64,000 nucleotides of DNA. It comes from Leadbetterella sp035299025 (GTDB taxonomy: Bacteria > Bacteroidota > Bacteroidia > Cytophagales > Spirosomataceae). Position numbers and translations under genes: made by a program. Positions within the stretch are counted from its first letter, which is position 1, and every line of letters starts with the position of its first letter. Below the pieces are notes generated by a model, which saw only the letters and a list, made by a program, of their open reading frames with translations, searched no databases and was not told the DNA's origin. The stretch lies in NCBI GenBank assembly GCA_035299025.1, contig DATGXK010000007.1:248001-312000 (forward strand), given 5' to 3'. Of this stretch, positions 51,604 to 59,140 are shown piece by piece.

Positions 51604-51760
51604 TTTGCGTGCCTTGCCAGGCGGGCATTCTTTTTTTTGAAAAAAAAGAACCAAAAAAAACACTTCCTGTACAAAGTCCTCTGCGAAATTTTGGAATGGA
51701 TATAGAAAATCTAAACAAGCTTTTTTGTTTCCAAAATTTCACAACGGACTGTACAGGAAA
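51604..51760. repeat. Composite non-coding inverted-repeat element
   Basis: The 375-base gap between hisB and the serine hydrolase gene has no gene. It holds: a small hairpin around GCCTTGCCAGGCGGGC (51611-51626); a perfect palindrome TTCTTTTTTTT-G-AAAAAAAAGAA (51628-51650); and two long arms, 51664-51696 and 51729-51759, that are inverted repeats with 28 identical positions (shared TTCCTGTACA and GAAATTTTGGAA ends). I recognise the 'CTTGCCAGGC.GGCATTC' plus T/A-palindrome part as a kind of repeat seen after genes in other Bacteroidota. No open frame of interest inside. Confidence 0.65.
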
Positions 51761-51884
51761 TATTAGGAACAATATTGTTTATTTTATGAATATTGTCAAT
51801 AGTTTTACCTTATTTTAATAATAAAAATGGCATTTCGTATTTATTTGTTAACCTTAGATATTTAACTCAATTCAACCAGAAAAA

Positions 51885-53174
51885 ATGAAAAAACTTTTTC
51901 TTCTTTTGTTTGTAGCATTTCATTCCTTTGCTCAGACCAAATCGCTCAAAATTAGTGCTCCGCTTAAGGAATCTACCCCAGAATCGGCTGGGATGTCTTC
52001 AGAAAGAATCAAGCGGATTGAAGATATGTTGGCCGAAGCCATTAAAAATGAGACTATTCCCGGAGCTACTGCCTTGATTGTAAAAGATGGAAAAATAGTT
52101 TATCAAAAGGCATTTGGATATGCCGATGTGCCGAACAAAGTGGTCATGAAAAATGACCATATTTTCAGAATAGCCTCTATGTCGAAGGCCATCACTTCTA
52201 CGGCCATCATGATGCTTTGGGAGCAGGGAAAGTTCGCTTTGGACGATCCCATTTCTAGATATATTCCTGAATTTAGGAATCCTGTGGTTTTGGATAGATT
52301 TAAAATGGCAGACTCTACCTACACCACCAAACCTGCTGATAAAGAGATTACTATCCGTCATTTGCTTACTCATACTTCAGGTTTAGGTTACGGAGTAATT
52401 GATGGTGACGAAAAAATGAAAGCCATTTACAAAAAAGCTGGCATAGTAGATTTATTCACTACCAACCCAGTGAAAATCGGTGATAATATCAAGAAATTGG
52501 CCAAACTTCCACTACATGCCAATCCTGGCGAGAAATTCATTTATAGTGAGGGATTAGATGTTTTGGGGTATTTGATAGAGGTAGTTTCAGGCCAGACATT
52601 CGATGAGTTCTTGCAAAAGAATTTGTTTGAGCCTATGGGCATGAGTGATACATATTTCTATTTGCCGTCTTCCAAAGCAGATAGATTGGTGAAAGTACAC
52701 ACCAAGAAAGACAACAAATGGGTGCATTTTACGGATACTTTTTATGATGTAGATTATCCGGCTAAAGGTGCCAAAACCTTCTATAGCGGAGGTGCGGGGC
52801 TTTCTTCTACTGCAAAAGATTACGCCACGTTTTTGCAAATGTATATCAATGGAGGAGAATACAATGGAAAGCGTTTTTTGAGCAAAACTACCATAAAGGC
52901 AATCCTCTCTGACCAATTGGGCGATATTTGGGGCGGTGACAAAAGTGCCACAGGCCACGGTTTGGCCTTCGGATTGGTAAAAGCCAAAGGTGAAGGCAAA
53001 GGCGGAAGTGGCTCAGAAGGTACTTTCGACTGGGGTGGATATTTTAATACATCGTACTTTGCTGACCCTAATTCCAAAATCATAGGGGTACTGATGAAAC
53101 AAACCCAAAGAATAGGCGAAGACAGAACTTCAACGCTATTCAGACAAATGGTTTTTGCGGCAGTGGATGAGTAA
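51885..53174 (+). CDS. Serine hydrolase, beta-lactamase class C fold
   Basis: 429 residues with signal peptide KKLFLLLFVAFHSFAQ. The SxxK nucleophile motif is IASMSKAITS (Ser-Met-Ser-Lys; S-x-x-K), the Y-x-N-like motif is FIYSEGLDVLG, and HGLAFGLV/GTFDWGGYF form the third motif region (Gly-rich, H-x-G-like). Such proteins are esterases, D-aminopeptidases or penicillin-binding-like hydrolases rather than true beta-lactamases. Length ~430 is normal. Single gene, secreted to the periplasm. Confidence 0.88.
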   Translation: MKKLFLLLFVAFHSFAQTKSLKISAPLKESTPESAGMSSERIKRIEDMLAEAIKNETIPGATALIVKDGKIVYQKAFGYADVPNKVVMKNDHIFRIASMSKAITSTAIMMLWEQGKFALDDPISRYIPEFRNPVVLDRFKMADSTYTTKPADKEITIRHLLTHTSGLGYGVIDGDEKMKAIYKKAGIVDLFTTNPVKIGDNIKKLAKLPLHANPGEKFIYSEGLDVLGYLIEVVSGQTFDEFLQKNLFEPMGMSDTYFYLPSSKADRLVKVHTKKDNKWVHFTDTFYDVDYPAKGAKTFYSGGAGLSSTAKDYATFLQMYINGGEYNGKRFLSKTTIKAILSDQLGDIWGGDKSATGHGLAFGLVKAKGEGKGGSGSEGTFDWGGYFNTSYFADPNSKIIGVLMKQTQRIGEDRTSTLFRQMVFAAVDE

Positions 53175-53238
53175 ATCGATGAGATTATGAACCTAACCTT
53201 AAATTTATTTATGTCGCTTGTGGCCTAACCCCTTTATT

Positions 53239-53305
53239 GGTCTTTTGTCCTGATGCTTATTTACTCATATTTATGTAAACCTGTTTAAGGACAGGACAAA
53301 AGACC
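53239..53305. repeat. Inverted repeat with 14-base perfect arms
   Basis: GGTCTTTTGTCCTG (53239-53252) and CAGGACAAAAGACC (53292-53305) are separated by 39 bases, between two convergent genes. There is no T-run after it on either strand, so it is not a standard terminator. Confidence 0.6.
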
Positions 53306-53313
53306 TATTTGTC

Positions 53314-54381
53314 TTACAATCTTACCACTTCACCGGTCTTTACGGACTCATCGCACGCAAAAGCTATTCTCAGGCTGTTTACGGCGTCCTCTACATGGTC
53401 TGTCAAATCGGCATTATTCTTAATGGCGTTTAAGAAGAATAACTGCTCTCTTCTGCATAGCTCATTGTGGTCAGGTTCGTCTGTAAGGTCTATCCATTCG
53501 TCTTTCCTGGTGAAATTGTTGGCTTGATCTATGTCGGCGTAATGTACTTTCAGCGACTCTGTCTTGGTGTGGGCATCTACATTGTCTGATTGACCTGCTT
53601 TTCCGGCGTCTTTGGCCACAATGGAAACACATCCTTTTGGTCCGATGACATCTTTTACAAAGAAAGCCGTCTCAGACATCATGGGTCCCCAACCTGCTTC
53701 ATACCAGCCTACAGAGCCGTCTTCAAATCTTATCTGAAGTTGGCCGTAATTGTAGTTACCAGCAGGTATATCCTCCGTCATGCGGGCACCGATAGCACTG
53801 ACCCAAACCGGTTTAGAACGTGTCATTTGGCACATTATATCTATATAATGCACACCACAATCTACTATAGGGCTCAGGCTTTTCATCAGATTTCGATGCA
53901 CATCCCACATGATTCCATGGCTTTGTTGGTTGAGATTCATCCTCATAACAAGGGGCTTGCCCATGGTTTGGGCTACTTCAACAAACTTGGCCCAAGACGG
54001 ATGTACTCTTAAGATATAGCCTATTACAAGCTTTTTCTTGTGTTTTTTGGCCGCCTCGGCTACTCGCTCTGCACCAGCAACGGTGTCTGCGAGGGGTTTT
54101 TCTATAAAAACATGGCAGTCTGATTGCAAGGCTGCTATGGCATAGGCCTCGTGGGTGTCGGGGTAGGTGTTTATACTTACTGCATCAGGTTTTGTTTCTG
54201 CCAAGGCAGTATAATAGTCATCGAATAGTTGGTAGCCTCCCCCCAATTTTTCATTGAGCTTTTCTTTGCTTTTTCCGGGAGATACAATACCACATATTTC
54301 AAATTCTGGAAGATTATGGTAGGCTAAAGCATGAGAGCTTCCCATATTTCCACAACCCACTACCAAAACACGTATTTTCAT
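53314..54381 (-). CDS. Gfo/Idh/MocA-family oxidoreductase
   Basis: 355 residues from ATG 54381 (TTG 54390 is an alternative). NAD(P)-binding motif KIRVLVVGCGNMGSSHALAYH, then SINTYPDTHEAYAIAALQSDCHVFIEKPLADTVAGAERVAE, the family EKP motif, and KLVIGYILRVHPSW. Unlike the gene at 34629 it has no Tat signal and is probably cytosolic. Likely a sugar or inositol dehydrogenase, but the substrate is not shown. Single gene, convergent with the serine hydrolase. Confidence 0.9.
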   Translation of the reverse strand: MKIRVLVVGCGNMGSSHALAYHNLPEFEICGIVSPGKSKEKLNEKLGGGYQLFDDYYTALAETKPDAVSINTYPDTHEAYAIAALQSDCHVFIEKPLADTVAGAERVAEAAKKHKKKLVIGYILRVHPSWAKFVEVAQTMGKPLVMRMNLNQQSHGIMWDVHRNLMKSLSPIVDCGVHYIDIMCQMTRSKPVWVSAIGARMTEDIPAGNYNYGQLQIRFEDGSVGWYEAGWGPMMSETAFFVKDVIGPKGCVSIVAKDAGKAGQSDNVDAHTKTESLKVHYADIDQANNFTRKDEWIDLTDEPDHNELCRREQLFFLNAIKNNADLTDHVEDAVNSLRIAFACDESVKTGEVVRL

Positions 54382-54411
54382 TTTATTCAAAGTTTTTCGA
54401 GACTCAAATGT

Positions 54412-54444
54412 AAAAAAAATAGCCCAACGTTTCCGTTGGGCTAT
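54412..54444 (-). terminator. Intrinsic terminator of the Lys/Thr-rich protein gene
   Basis: ATAGCCCAACG pairs with CGTTGGGCTAT around a 4-base loop, followed on the minus strand by T8. Confidence 0.95.
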
Positions 54445-54467
54445 GGATATTTTTTAAAATATTTTAA

Positions 54468-55067
54468 TTAATCCTGAACGTAGGTTTTGTTTCCGTTGGA
54501 GTTGATGTAATATCTACCACCTCTTGGGCCTTCATATATTGTGCGGCCTTTTGCATCTTTGCCTACAGCTTTGTCGGCACCAGCTACTTTCTTTTGAGTG
54601 CCTTTGTCGGCTTGCGTAGTTTTGGTTTCGGTAGTTTTAGTTTTCGAACCTTTATCTACAGTGGTTTTTTCTACTTTCGACTTACTCTCTCCTTTGTCGT
54701 TGGTTTTTGTTGTTTTTTCTACTTTGGTCTTACTGTCTTTATCTACCTTGGTTTTGGTTCCTTTTTCGGTTTTAGACTTGCTGTCCTTGTCTACCTTTGT
54801 TTTGGTTTCTTTGGTAGTTTTGGTTTTAGAGTCAGCGTCTTTTGTGGTTTTTGAACCTTTCTCACCTTTGCTTTTCGAATCCTTGTCTACTTTTGATTTG
54901 GTTTCCTTGGTGGTTTTCTCTTTTTTGTCAGAAGATTTCTCCTTCGTAGTTTTGGCCTCTTTGGTTGTTTTGGCAGCTTTTTTCTCGGTACTTTTTTTAG
55001 TGGTTTGTGCACTGGCCAATTGGAATGTTACACAGATGGCCATCAGAATGCTTAGGAATTTTCTCAT
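54468..55067 (-). CDS. Secreted Lys/Thr-rich repeat protein with PBCV basic adaptor domain
   Basis: 199 residues, signal peptide RKFLSILMAICVTFQLASAQ. Residues ~22-160 are low complexity: repeated KTTKE, KVDKDSKSK and EKG(S/T)KT units, very rich in Lys, Thr, Ser and Asp/Glu. The last ~30 residues, AKGRTIYEGPRGGRYYINSNG, match the PBCV-specific basic adaptor domain (PF08789), first seen in chlorella virus proteins and common at the ends of Bacteroidota secreted proteins. The highly charged repeat could bind polyanions such as DNA or polysaccharide, but this is inferred. Terminator directly downstream. Confidence 0.8.
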   Translation of the reverse strand: MRKFLSILMAICVTFQLASAQTTKKSTEKKAAKTTKEAKTTKEKSSDKKEKTTKETKSKVDKDSKSKGEKGSKTTKDADSKTKTTKETKTKVDKDSKSKTEKGTKTKVDKDSKTKVEKTTKTNDKGESKSKVEKTTVDKGSKTKTTETKTTQADKGTQKKVAGADKAVGKDAKGRTIYEGPRGGRYYINSNGNKTYVQD

Positions 55068-55158
55068 GAAAATATATTGGTTTAAGTTTAAAATTGTACT
55101 CTAAACGAGGTTTAGGTTTGTTTATTTAATTTCTGGCGAAATTTACAAATTATTAACA

Positions 55159-55842
55159 TTATACAAGCAAAGCGTGCTCTGATTTTTTTAAAACATGGGC
55201 TATAGAATTGTAGGAATTTTTAAGTGCTTGTTCAACTTCGGTTTCGTTCATCCACTTCAACTCCTCTATGTCTTCCTCTATCTGAGGTTTCATGTTTTTG
55301 TCGGAAATGAGCTTCATGGCGTACCATTTGGTTTGTTTCAGAACCAGCTTGCCCTTCATCATGTAGGTATGCCATGTCGTGCAGATTTTGTCATTTACGA
55401 TAACCGTAACTCCACATTCTTCTTCTACCTCTCTCTCCGCCGTCTTTTTTGATTTTTCACTTCCTTCGGCCTTCCCTTTTGGCAAATCCCAGAAGCCGAG
55501 TCTTTTCATCATAAGTATTTTGCCTTCGTGATTTTCTACAACTCCACCGGCTGCTTTTATGACTTGTAGTTTGTCTTTTATTTTGAGTTTGAAGAGTTCC
55601 TCGTTTTTAACTTCAAAAGTCAAATGTCCGAGTTTTTCTGGCTTAGAACTTTGGGCAAATTTTATAAAGTTCAGGATGTTGTTGAAGCTCGCATTTTTGA
55701 CCAAAACATTGCCCTCAAGTTCCTTAAATTCAATTATTTCGGTTTTAAGGTCGTGTACAAAGTCGAAATTTTTCGAATAATCCTTTACGAAGTGGGTACT
55801 TTCAGAGATGGTAATGGCCTTGTTATTGACAAAAATGAGCAT
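55159..55842 (-). CDS. NUDIX hydrolase
   Basis: 227 residues. The Nudix box reads GKAEGSEKSKKTAEREVEEECGV (G-x5-E-x7-R-E-U-x-E-E-x-G-U) at residues ~122-144. An N-terminal ~90-residue extension (MLIFVNNKAITISESTHFVKDY...) precedes it and is unusual compared with minimal 140-160-residue Nudix enzymes. Hydrolyses a nucleoside diphosphate linked to another group; substrate unknown. It is divergent from the CNNM gene, with overlapping palindromes at its promoter. Confidence 0.88.
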   Translation of the reverse strand: MLIFVNNKAITISESTHFVKDYSKNFDFVHDLKTEIIEFKELEGNVLVKNASFNNILNFIKFAQSSKPEKLGHLTFEVKNEELFKLKIKDKLQVIKAAGGVVENHEGKILMMKRLGFWDLPKGKAEGSEKSKKTAEREVEEECGVTVIVNDKICTTWHTYMMKGKLVLKQTKWYAMKLISDKNMKPQIEEDIEELKWMNETEVEQALKNSYNSIAHVLKKSEHALLV

Positions 55843-55861
55843 ACTTTCGGTTTGTAAATTG

Positions 55862-55869
55862 CAAAATTA
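55862..55869 (-). promoter_or_regulatory. -7 box (TAATTTTG) for the NUDIX gene
   Basis: Exact TAnnTTTG on the minus strand 20 bases from the NUDIX ATG. It directly touches a 14-bp palindrome at 55866-55879. Confidence 0.55.
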
Positions 55870-55886
55870 ATGCATTAATCGATTAA
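55866..55886. promoter_or_regulatory. Overlapping ATTAAT palindromes at the NUDIX promoter
   Basis: ATTAATGCATTAAT (55866-55879) is a perfect palindrome and shares an arm with TTAATCGATTAA (55875-55886), also perfect. The three ATTAAT half-sites overlap the -7 box, as an operator would. No matching site is seen elsewhere in the window. Confidence 0.4.
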
Positions 55887-55995
55887 AAAGAGCCGCTCGC
55901 ATATTTTTTAATGGTATCAAGTATTCTATTTTAAAAATTTCGTTACTTTGCACTTAAATCAGTGTAGATGATTGGAATAATCATCTTAATTTTTA

Positions 55996-57288
55996 ATGGA
56001 AATTTTAATAATACTTTTTCTAATTATACTTAATGGTTTGTTTTCGATGGCAGAAATTGCCTTGGTATCTTCCCGAAAGACAAAATTAGAAATAGCTTCA
56101 AAAAACGGCGATAAAAGGGCCACCGCAGCTTTAGTTTTAGCCAACTCACCCGGCAAATTTCTTTCCACAGTCCAGATAGGCATTACGCTCATCAGTATTC
56201 TTACAGGTATTTACTCTGGTGATACATTTAAAGGATATCTTATTCCGTTTTTTCAGAAATTTGAGACACTAGCTCCCTATGCTGAGAGTGTAGCCGTGTT
56301 TTTGATAACGGTGGTTCTGACCTTCGTGACTTTAATACTTGGCGAGCTGGTACCAAAACGCATTGGAATGGCAAAGGCCGAAGAAATAGCTATGAATGCC
56401 GTAAAGCCAATGAGTATTGTTTCTTTTATAACCTCTCCTTTTATATGGTTGTTGAGCAAAACCTCTGACTTGATATTCAAAATCATTGGTTTAAAGGAAA
56501 ACGATAGCTCGGTTACGGAAGAAGAAATTAAAACTTTGATGCAAGAAGGTGCCACAGGAGGTACTATTGAGGAAATTGAACACGAGATTGTCCAGAATGT
56601 ATTTCATCTTGGCGATAGACGAATAACCTCTCTGATGACGAACATCAATGAAGTGACATTTCTTGATCTCGACGACGATTTTGAGATTAACAAAGAGAAA
56701 ATTATTGACAAAAAACACTCGGTATACCCTGTTTGTCAGGATGGTATCAACGATATGAGAGGCTTGCTTTATATCAAAGACTTACTGGGCAAAGATCTGA
56801 ATTACGAACTCCAGCACCTAGAAGTGAATCTCCGAACACCACTCTATATTCCAGAAAATAACCACGCCTATCAGGTTTTGGAGAAATTTCAGGAAGAAAA
56901 AAAACACTTCGGGATTATAGTAGACGAATACGGAAATGTGGTTGGTATTGTAACTATGAACGATATTTTGGATGCCTTAGTTGGCGACATTTCAGAAACC
57001 AACGAATTCGAATTTGAGATAACCGAGCGTGAGGACGGAAGTTTTCTGATAGACGCATCGCTTCCCTTTGATGATTTCTTGAATGAATTTGAAATAGACT
57101 TGCCCACAAGAAAAGAATACACAGGTTTTGATACCATGGGTGGTTTTGCACTTCATATTTTGCAAGAAATACCAAGTACTGGCGATACCTTCGAATGGGG
57201 CGATTTCGAGTTTGAGATTGTAGATATGGATAAAAACCGAATCGATAAGATGTTGGTTACAAAGAAAACAGAGGACAAAGAAGATTAA
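55996..57288 (+). CDS. CNNM/CBS-domain membrane protein (HlyC/CorC family)
   Basis: 430 residues. N-terminal CNNM/DUF21 domain with ~3-4 transmembrane helices (ILIILFLIILNGLFSMAEIALVSSRKTKLE, GITLISILTGIYSGDTF, ELVPKRIGMAKAEEIA), two CBS domains (~residues 210-335: IINKKHSVYPVC-type and EEKKHFGIIVDEYGNVVGIVTMNDILDALVGD) and a C-terminal CorC/HlyC transporter-associated domain. Probably a magnesium/divalent cation exporter or regulator in the inner membrane. A near -7 box (TTACTTTG, 55943-55950) lies upstream. pyrE starts 1 base after its stop. Confidence 0.92.
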   Translation: MEILIILFLIILNGLFSMAEIALVSSRKTKLEIASKNGDKRATAALVLANSPGKFLSTVQIGITLISILTGIYSGDTFKGYLIPFFQKFETLAPYAESVAVFLITVVLTFVTLILGELVPKRIGMAKAEEIAMNAVKPMSIVSFITSPFIWLLSKTSDLIFKIIGLKENDSSVTEEEIKTLMQEGATGGTIEEIEHEIVQNVFHLGDRRITSLMTNINEVTFLDLDDDFEINKEKIIDKKHSVYPVCQDGINDMRGLLYIKDLLGKDLNYELQHLEVNLRTPLYIPENNHAYQVLEKFQEEKKHFGIIVDEYGNVVGIVTMNDILDALVGDISETNEFEFEITEREDGSFLIDASLPFDDFLNEFEIDLPTRKEYTGFDTMGGFALHILQEIPSTGDTFEWGDFEFEIVDMDKNRIDKMLVTKKTEDKED

Positions 57289-57289
57289 G

Positions 57290-57913
57290 ATGAACACTGC
57301 AAGAAAGATTGCTACTTTTTTACTAAAAACCAAAGCCGTTAAACTGAATCCCGAAAAGCCGTTCAAATGGAGTTCGGGTTGGAATTCTCCTATTTATTGC
57401 GACAACCGCATCACACTTTCAGATGTGGAAGCCCGAACTTTTATCAAAAAAGCTTTGGCCAAAGCCATCAAAAAGGAATTTTCCGACGCAACATTGATTG
57501 CAGGAGTAGCCACGGCCGGCATAGCTCAAGGTGCATTGGTGGCTGATTACATGAATTTGCCCTTTGCCTACGTAAGACCTAAGCCGAAAGAACACGGTAT
57601 GGGTAATCAGATAGAAGGCAAAATAGAAAAAGGCCAAAAAGTGGTTGTTCTCGAAGATCTAATTTCGACAGGCGGCAGCTCCATAAAAGCTGCTGAGGCA
57701 TTGATAGAACAAGGAATAGAAGTAGTAGGTATGATAGCCATATTCACTTATGGATTTAAGACGGCGGACGTTAATTTTGCAGAAAAGAATCTTAAACTTG
57801 TAACGCTGAGTAATTACAACTATCTCATTGATGAAGCTTTGAAACAAGAATACGTAAAACCTTCTGATGTGGAATCTCTTAAGAAATGGAGGAGAAATCC
57901 GGCGAAGTGGTGA
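57290..57913 (+). CDS. pyrE: Orotate phosphoribosyltransferase
   Basis: 207 residues. Adds ribose-5-phosphate to orotate in UMP synthesis. Motifs: FKWSSGWNSPIYCDNR, LIAGVATAGIAQGALVADYMNLPFAYVRPKPKEHGMGNQIEG, and the PRPP loop VVVLEDLISTGGSSIKAAEAL (D-D-like: V-V-V-L-E-D-L-I-S-T-G-G-S-S). Length is typical. Second gene of a two-gene unit with the CNNM gene; terminator follows. Confidence 0.96.
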   Translation: MNTARKIATFLLKTKAVKLNPEKPFKWSSGWNSPIYCDNRITLSDVEARTFIKKALAKAIKKEFSDATLIAGVATAGIAQGALVADYMNLPFAYVRPKPKEHGMGNQIEGKIEKGQKVVVLEDLISTGGSSIKAAEALIEQGIEVVGMIAIFTYGFKTADVNFAEKNLKLVTLSNYNYLIDEALKQEYVKPSDVESLKKWRRNPAKW

Positions 57914-57935
57914 GGAAATATCCAGCAAATATTAG

Positions 57936-57967
57936 AAAAAAGCAGCTCCATAGAAGCTGCTTTTTTT
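57936..57967 (+). terminator. Intrinsic terminator of pyrE
   Basis: AGCAGCT pairs with AGCTGCT (57941-57947 and 57955-57961), with A-run before and T-run after. Confidence 0.93.
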
Positions 57968-58055
57968 ATTTCATTTTGAAAGTATAAAATCCATAAAAAT
58001 CAGCATTGCTAGCGTCAGCGTCATCAGAGTACCAAATGGCTACAAAATCATGAAG

Positions 58056-58928
58056 TTACCCAAACAAATCACTGCTCAAATATCTATCACCTCTATCGCA
58101 ACAGATAAATACGATAAGGCCAGAATCTAATTCATTCGCCAATTTTATGGCAGCGGCCGCTTGACCGCCAGAACTCATTCCTCCGAAAATAGCCTCTTTT
58201 TTGGCTAATTCTCTTGCCATTAAAGTTGATTCTTCTTGTGAAATGTCAAAAACTCTATCCACCCGGCTCGGGTTAAATATTTTTGGTAAATACTCTACTG
58301 GCCAGCGTCTTATACCTGGTATGGATGAACCTTCGGTAGGTTGACAGCCCACTATTTGAATGTTTGGATTTTGTTCTTTCAAATACATGGATGTGCCCAT
58401 TATGGTGCCTGTAGTACCCATGGAAGCCACAAAATGTGTGATTTTCTGATTGGTATCCCTCCAGATTTCCGGTCCAGTGGTTTTATAATGTGCCAAATAG
58501 TTGTCAGGGTTGGCAAACTGGTTCAATTGCAAGTATTCGTCTGTAAGCGATTTCTCTTCGGCATAATCTCGGCAAGCTTCTATGTTATCGAGCAAAATGA
58601 CTTTTGCTCCATAAGCCTCCATGGTGTCTACACGCTCTTTTGTGGAATTAGAAGGCATAATAAGCTCTATTTCAATATTGTAGAGGCACGCTATCATGGC
58701 CAAGGCAATGCCCGTGTTTCCGCTTGTGGCTTCAATGAGTTTCATGCCGGGTTTTATTTCTCCACGTTCCAAAGCACTTTTGATCATGTTCAGAGCTGGG
58801 CGGTCTTTTACACTCCCACCTGGGTTATTTCCTTCTAATTTTGCAAAAATCCTGACATTTGGATTGGGACTAAGTCTGCTAAGTTCGGCGAGTGGTGTAT
58901 TTCCAATTAAATCTAATATTCCGGGCAT
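58056..58928 (-). CDS. cysM: Cysteine synthase B (O-acetylserine sulfhydrylase)
   Basis: 290 residues. PLP enzyme; PLP Lys in NNPGGSVKDRPALNMI (residue ~42), substrate loop EATSGNTGIAL, phosphate loop GTTGTIMG and FGGMSSGG. The length and ICCDRGDRYLSSDLF C-terminus fit CysM rather than CysK. Makes cysteine from O-acetylserine (or O-phosphoserine) and sulfide or thiosulfate. No cysE is adjacent. Confidence 0.93.
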   Translation of the reverse strand: MPGILDLIGNTPLAELSRLSPNPNVRIFAKLEGNNPGGSVKDRPALNMIKSALERGEIKPGMKLIEATSGNTGIALAMIACLYNIEIELIMPSNSTKERVDTMEAYGAKVILLDNIEACRDYAEEKSLTDEYLQLNQFANPDNYLAHYKTTGPEIWRDTNQKITHFVASMGTTGTIMGTSMYLKEQNPNIQIVGCQPTEGSSIPGIRRWPVEYLPKIFNPSRVDRVFDISQEESTLMARELAKKEAIFGGMSSGGQAAAAIKLANELDSGLIVFICCDRGDRYLSSDLFG

Positions 58929-58951
58929 AAAAAGGCGTTTATTTCAAAACT

Positions 58952-58959
58952 CAAATTTA
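58952..58959 (-). promoter_or_regulatory. -7 box (TAAATTTG) for cysM
   Basis: Exact TAnnTTTG on the minus strand 23 bases from the cysM ATG. -33 element not clear. Confidence 0.5.
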
Positions 58960-59140
58960 AATCAAAAAGTGCATTTTGGAGTGGCATTGGTTCTTTTTTG
59001 TTTTGTCTTGGTAGTTTGTAGAATTTCTCAAAAAAGTAATTTTTGTCTATAAAAAGCTTATTTAATTCTTTAGTCATTGTTAAATTAATTTAAAAAGAAT
59101 ATTTTCGCATTGTATATTTTACTTAATCAATGAACCAATT

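Noticed and set aside
54594..55104. Long open frames on the plus strand over the Lys/Thr-rich gene
   Set aside because: They are mirror frames of a low-complexity repeat coding region and have no family features.
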